Source of the DNA: Actinomycetota bacterium | GTDB taxonomy: Bacteria; Actinomycetota; Thermoleophilia; Solirubrobacterales; 70-9 | Length of the DNA stretch: 5,810 bases | Direction: 5' to 3' | NCBI GenBank assembly: GCA_005884985.1 | Contig: VAYK01000086.1 | Span: 1,565 to 7,374 of the forward strand | Shown here: positions 5,322-5,810 of the stretch, in pieces | Numbering within the stretch: the first letter of the stretch is position 1 | Layout: every line of letters begins with the position of its first letter | Made by a program: the position numbers and the translations under genes | Notes under the pieces: generated by a model | What the model saw: the letters and a program-made list of their open reading frames with translations, nothing else | Told to the model about the DNA's origin: nothing | The model's database searches: none

Positions 5322-5810
5322 CAGGGCGAGCAGGGAGCTTCCAGCCACTCGCGCTCGGTCATATGGTGCGGCGAGTGCTCGCCGCTGGAGAGCTCGGCGA
5401 GGATCTCGGCAAGCAGTCCCGAGCGCTCCGCGAACACGGAGTGGCGGTGGATCGTCTCGAGGTTCTCCTGGCGGGCGAGGATGAAACCGTCGTCGCGAGG
5501 CTGGGGGTAGGCATCGGCCACGCGGCGCACCATCTCGCGCACGCAGTCCTCGACGAAGCGAGGGTTGCGGTGCGCCTTCTCGACCACCGCGGCCTCGTCG
5601 GAGCGCTTCATCAGCTCGTAGATCTCCGAGCTCATCGACTGCTCGACGATGTGTAGGAGATCACGGGCGTCGACGTCGAGCTCGATCCCCTCCGGCCGGC
5701 CGAGGTGCAGGGACCCGATGCCGCGCTGGTTGTGGGTGGCGACCGGCACGGCGTTCAGCACGCGCTCGATCTCGTCGTCCGTGAAGCCCTCGGCGGCTAG
5801 CCGCTGCTGC
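5321..5810 (-). CDS. folE2: GTP cyclohydrolase of the FolE2/MptA family, C-terminal 162 residues (5' end outside window)
   Basis: Type IB GTP cyclohydrolases open the GTP imidazole ring at the entry to folate or pterin synthesis. Seen here, counting from the window edge: P-V-A-T-H-N-Q-R-G (22-30) with the metal-binding His H26 of HNQR, H-I-V-E-Q-S-M-S-S-E-I-Y-E-L (53-66) and R-S-D-E (69-72), H-R-N-P-R-F-V-E-D (80-88), and R-Q-E-N-L-E-T-I-H-R-H (113-123). These are C-terminal hallmarks of FolE2. The residues before HNQR (A-A-E-G-F-T-D-D-E-I-E-R-V-L, 5-18) form a helix in place of the short P-C-S-K loop of classical bacterial FolE2, as in the archaeal MptA-like form, so the catalytic Cys should lie just outside the window. 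The in-frame GTG at 5761 is an internal Val codon, not the start. It converges on pgsA with seven bases between the stops. Confidence 0.9.
   Translation of the reverse strand, partial: QQRLAAEGFTDDEIERVLNAVPVATHNQRGIGSLHLGRPEGIELDVDARDLLHIVEQSMSSEIYELMKRSDEAAVVEKAHRNPRFVEDCVREMVRRVADAYPQPRDDGFILARQENLETIHRHSVFAERSGLLAEILAELSSGEHSPHHMTEREWLEAPCSP

Overview
The window is a very GC-rich, tightly packed stretch of bacterial chromosome (about 97% coding; no gene-free gap over about 65 bases). High GC, GTG starts, several starts without a Shine-Dalgarno that sit just behind a TAnnnT hexamer (leaderless style), and the glycosyltransferase plus DUF2304 pair all suggest an actinobacterium, perhaps of the Thermoleophilia/Solirubrobacterales kind. 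The lineage is an inference from style only. I see no tRNA, rRNA, CRISPR array, insertion sequence or phage gene.

Layout. (1) 1-372 (+): the 3' end of a family 2 glycosyltransferase, converging with and overlapping (2) a minus-strand run. Read in transcription order from right to left, that run is: hotdog acyl-CoA thioesterase (3971-3480), short cation diffusion facilitator-like protein (3447-2854), a 36-base gap holding a perfect C-tract/G-tract palindrome and a -10 box, ArsP_1/DUF318-type permease (2817-1669), dolichol-phosphate-mannose-synthase-like glycosyltransferase (1597-794) and DUF2304 membrane protein (797-315). (3) From 3997 on the plus strand: type 5 uracil-DNA glycosylase (3997-4674) and PgsA-like phosphatidyltransferase (4738-5313). 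(4) At the right edge, on the minus strand and cut by the window end, a FolE2/MptA-type GTP cyclohydrolase (5810-5321).

How the genes work together. The DUF2304 protein and the polyprenyl-phosphate-sugar-synthase-like enzyme share a 4-base ATGA overlap and very probably act together at the membrane in cell-envelope or glycoconjugate synthesis; the partial glycosyltransferase next door fits that theme. The permease and the small His-rich CDF-like protein form a second theme, membrane transport under an operator that resembles CsoR/CstR-type sites; metal, metalloid or sulfur stress is the likely trigger, but no regulator gene is present here. The thioesterase, uracil-DNA glycosylase, PgsA and FolE2/MptA genes are housekeeping functions (acyl-CoA turnover, DNA repair, phosphatidylglycerol synthesis, pterin synthesis).

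Nothing here is clearly a new defence or mobile system. The points most worth a second look are the palindrome/leaderless promoter in front of the permease, the CDF-like protein that lacks a TM5 metal-site histidine and a stretch of residues beside it, and the two back-to-back leaderless-type promoters packed into 25 bases at 3972-3996.
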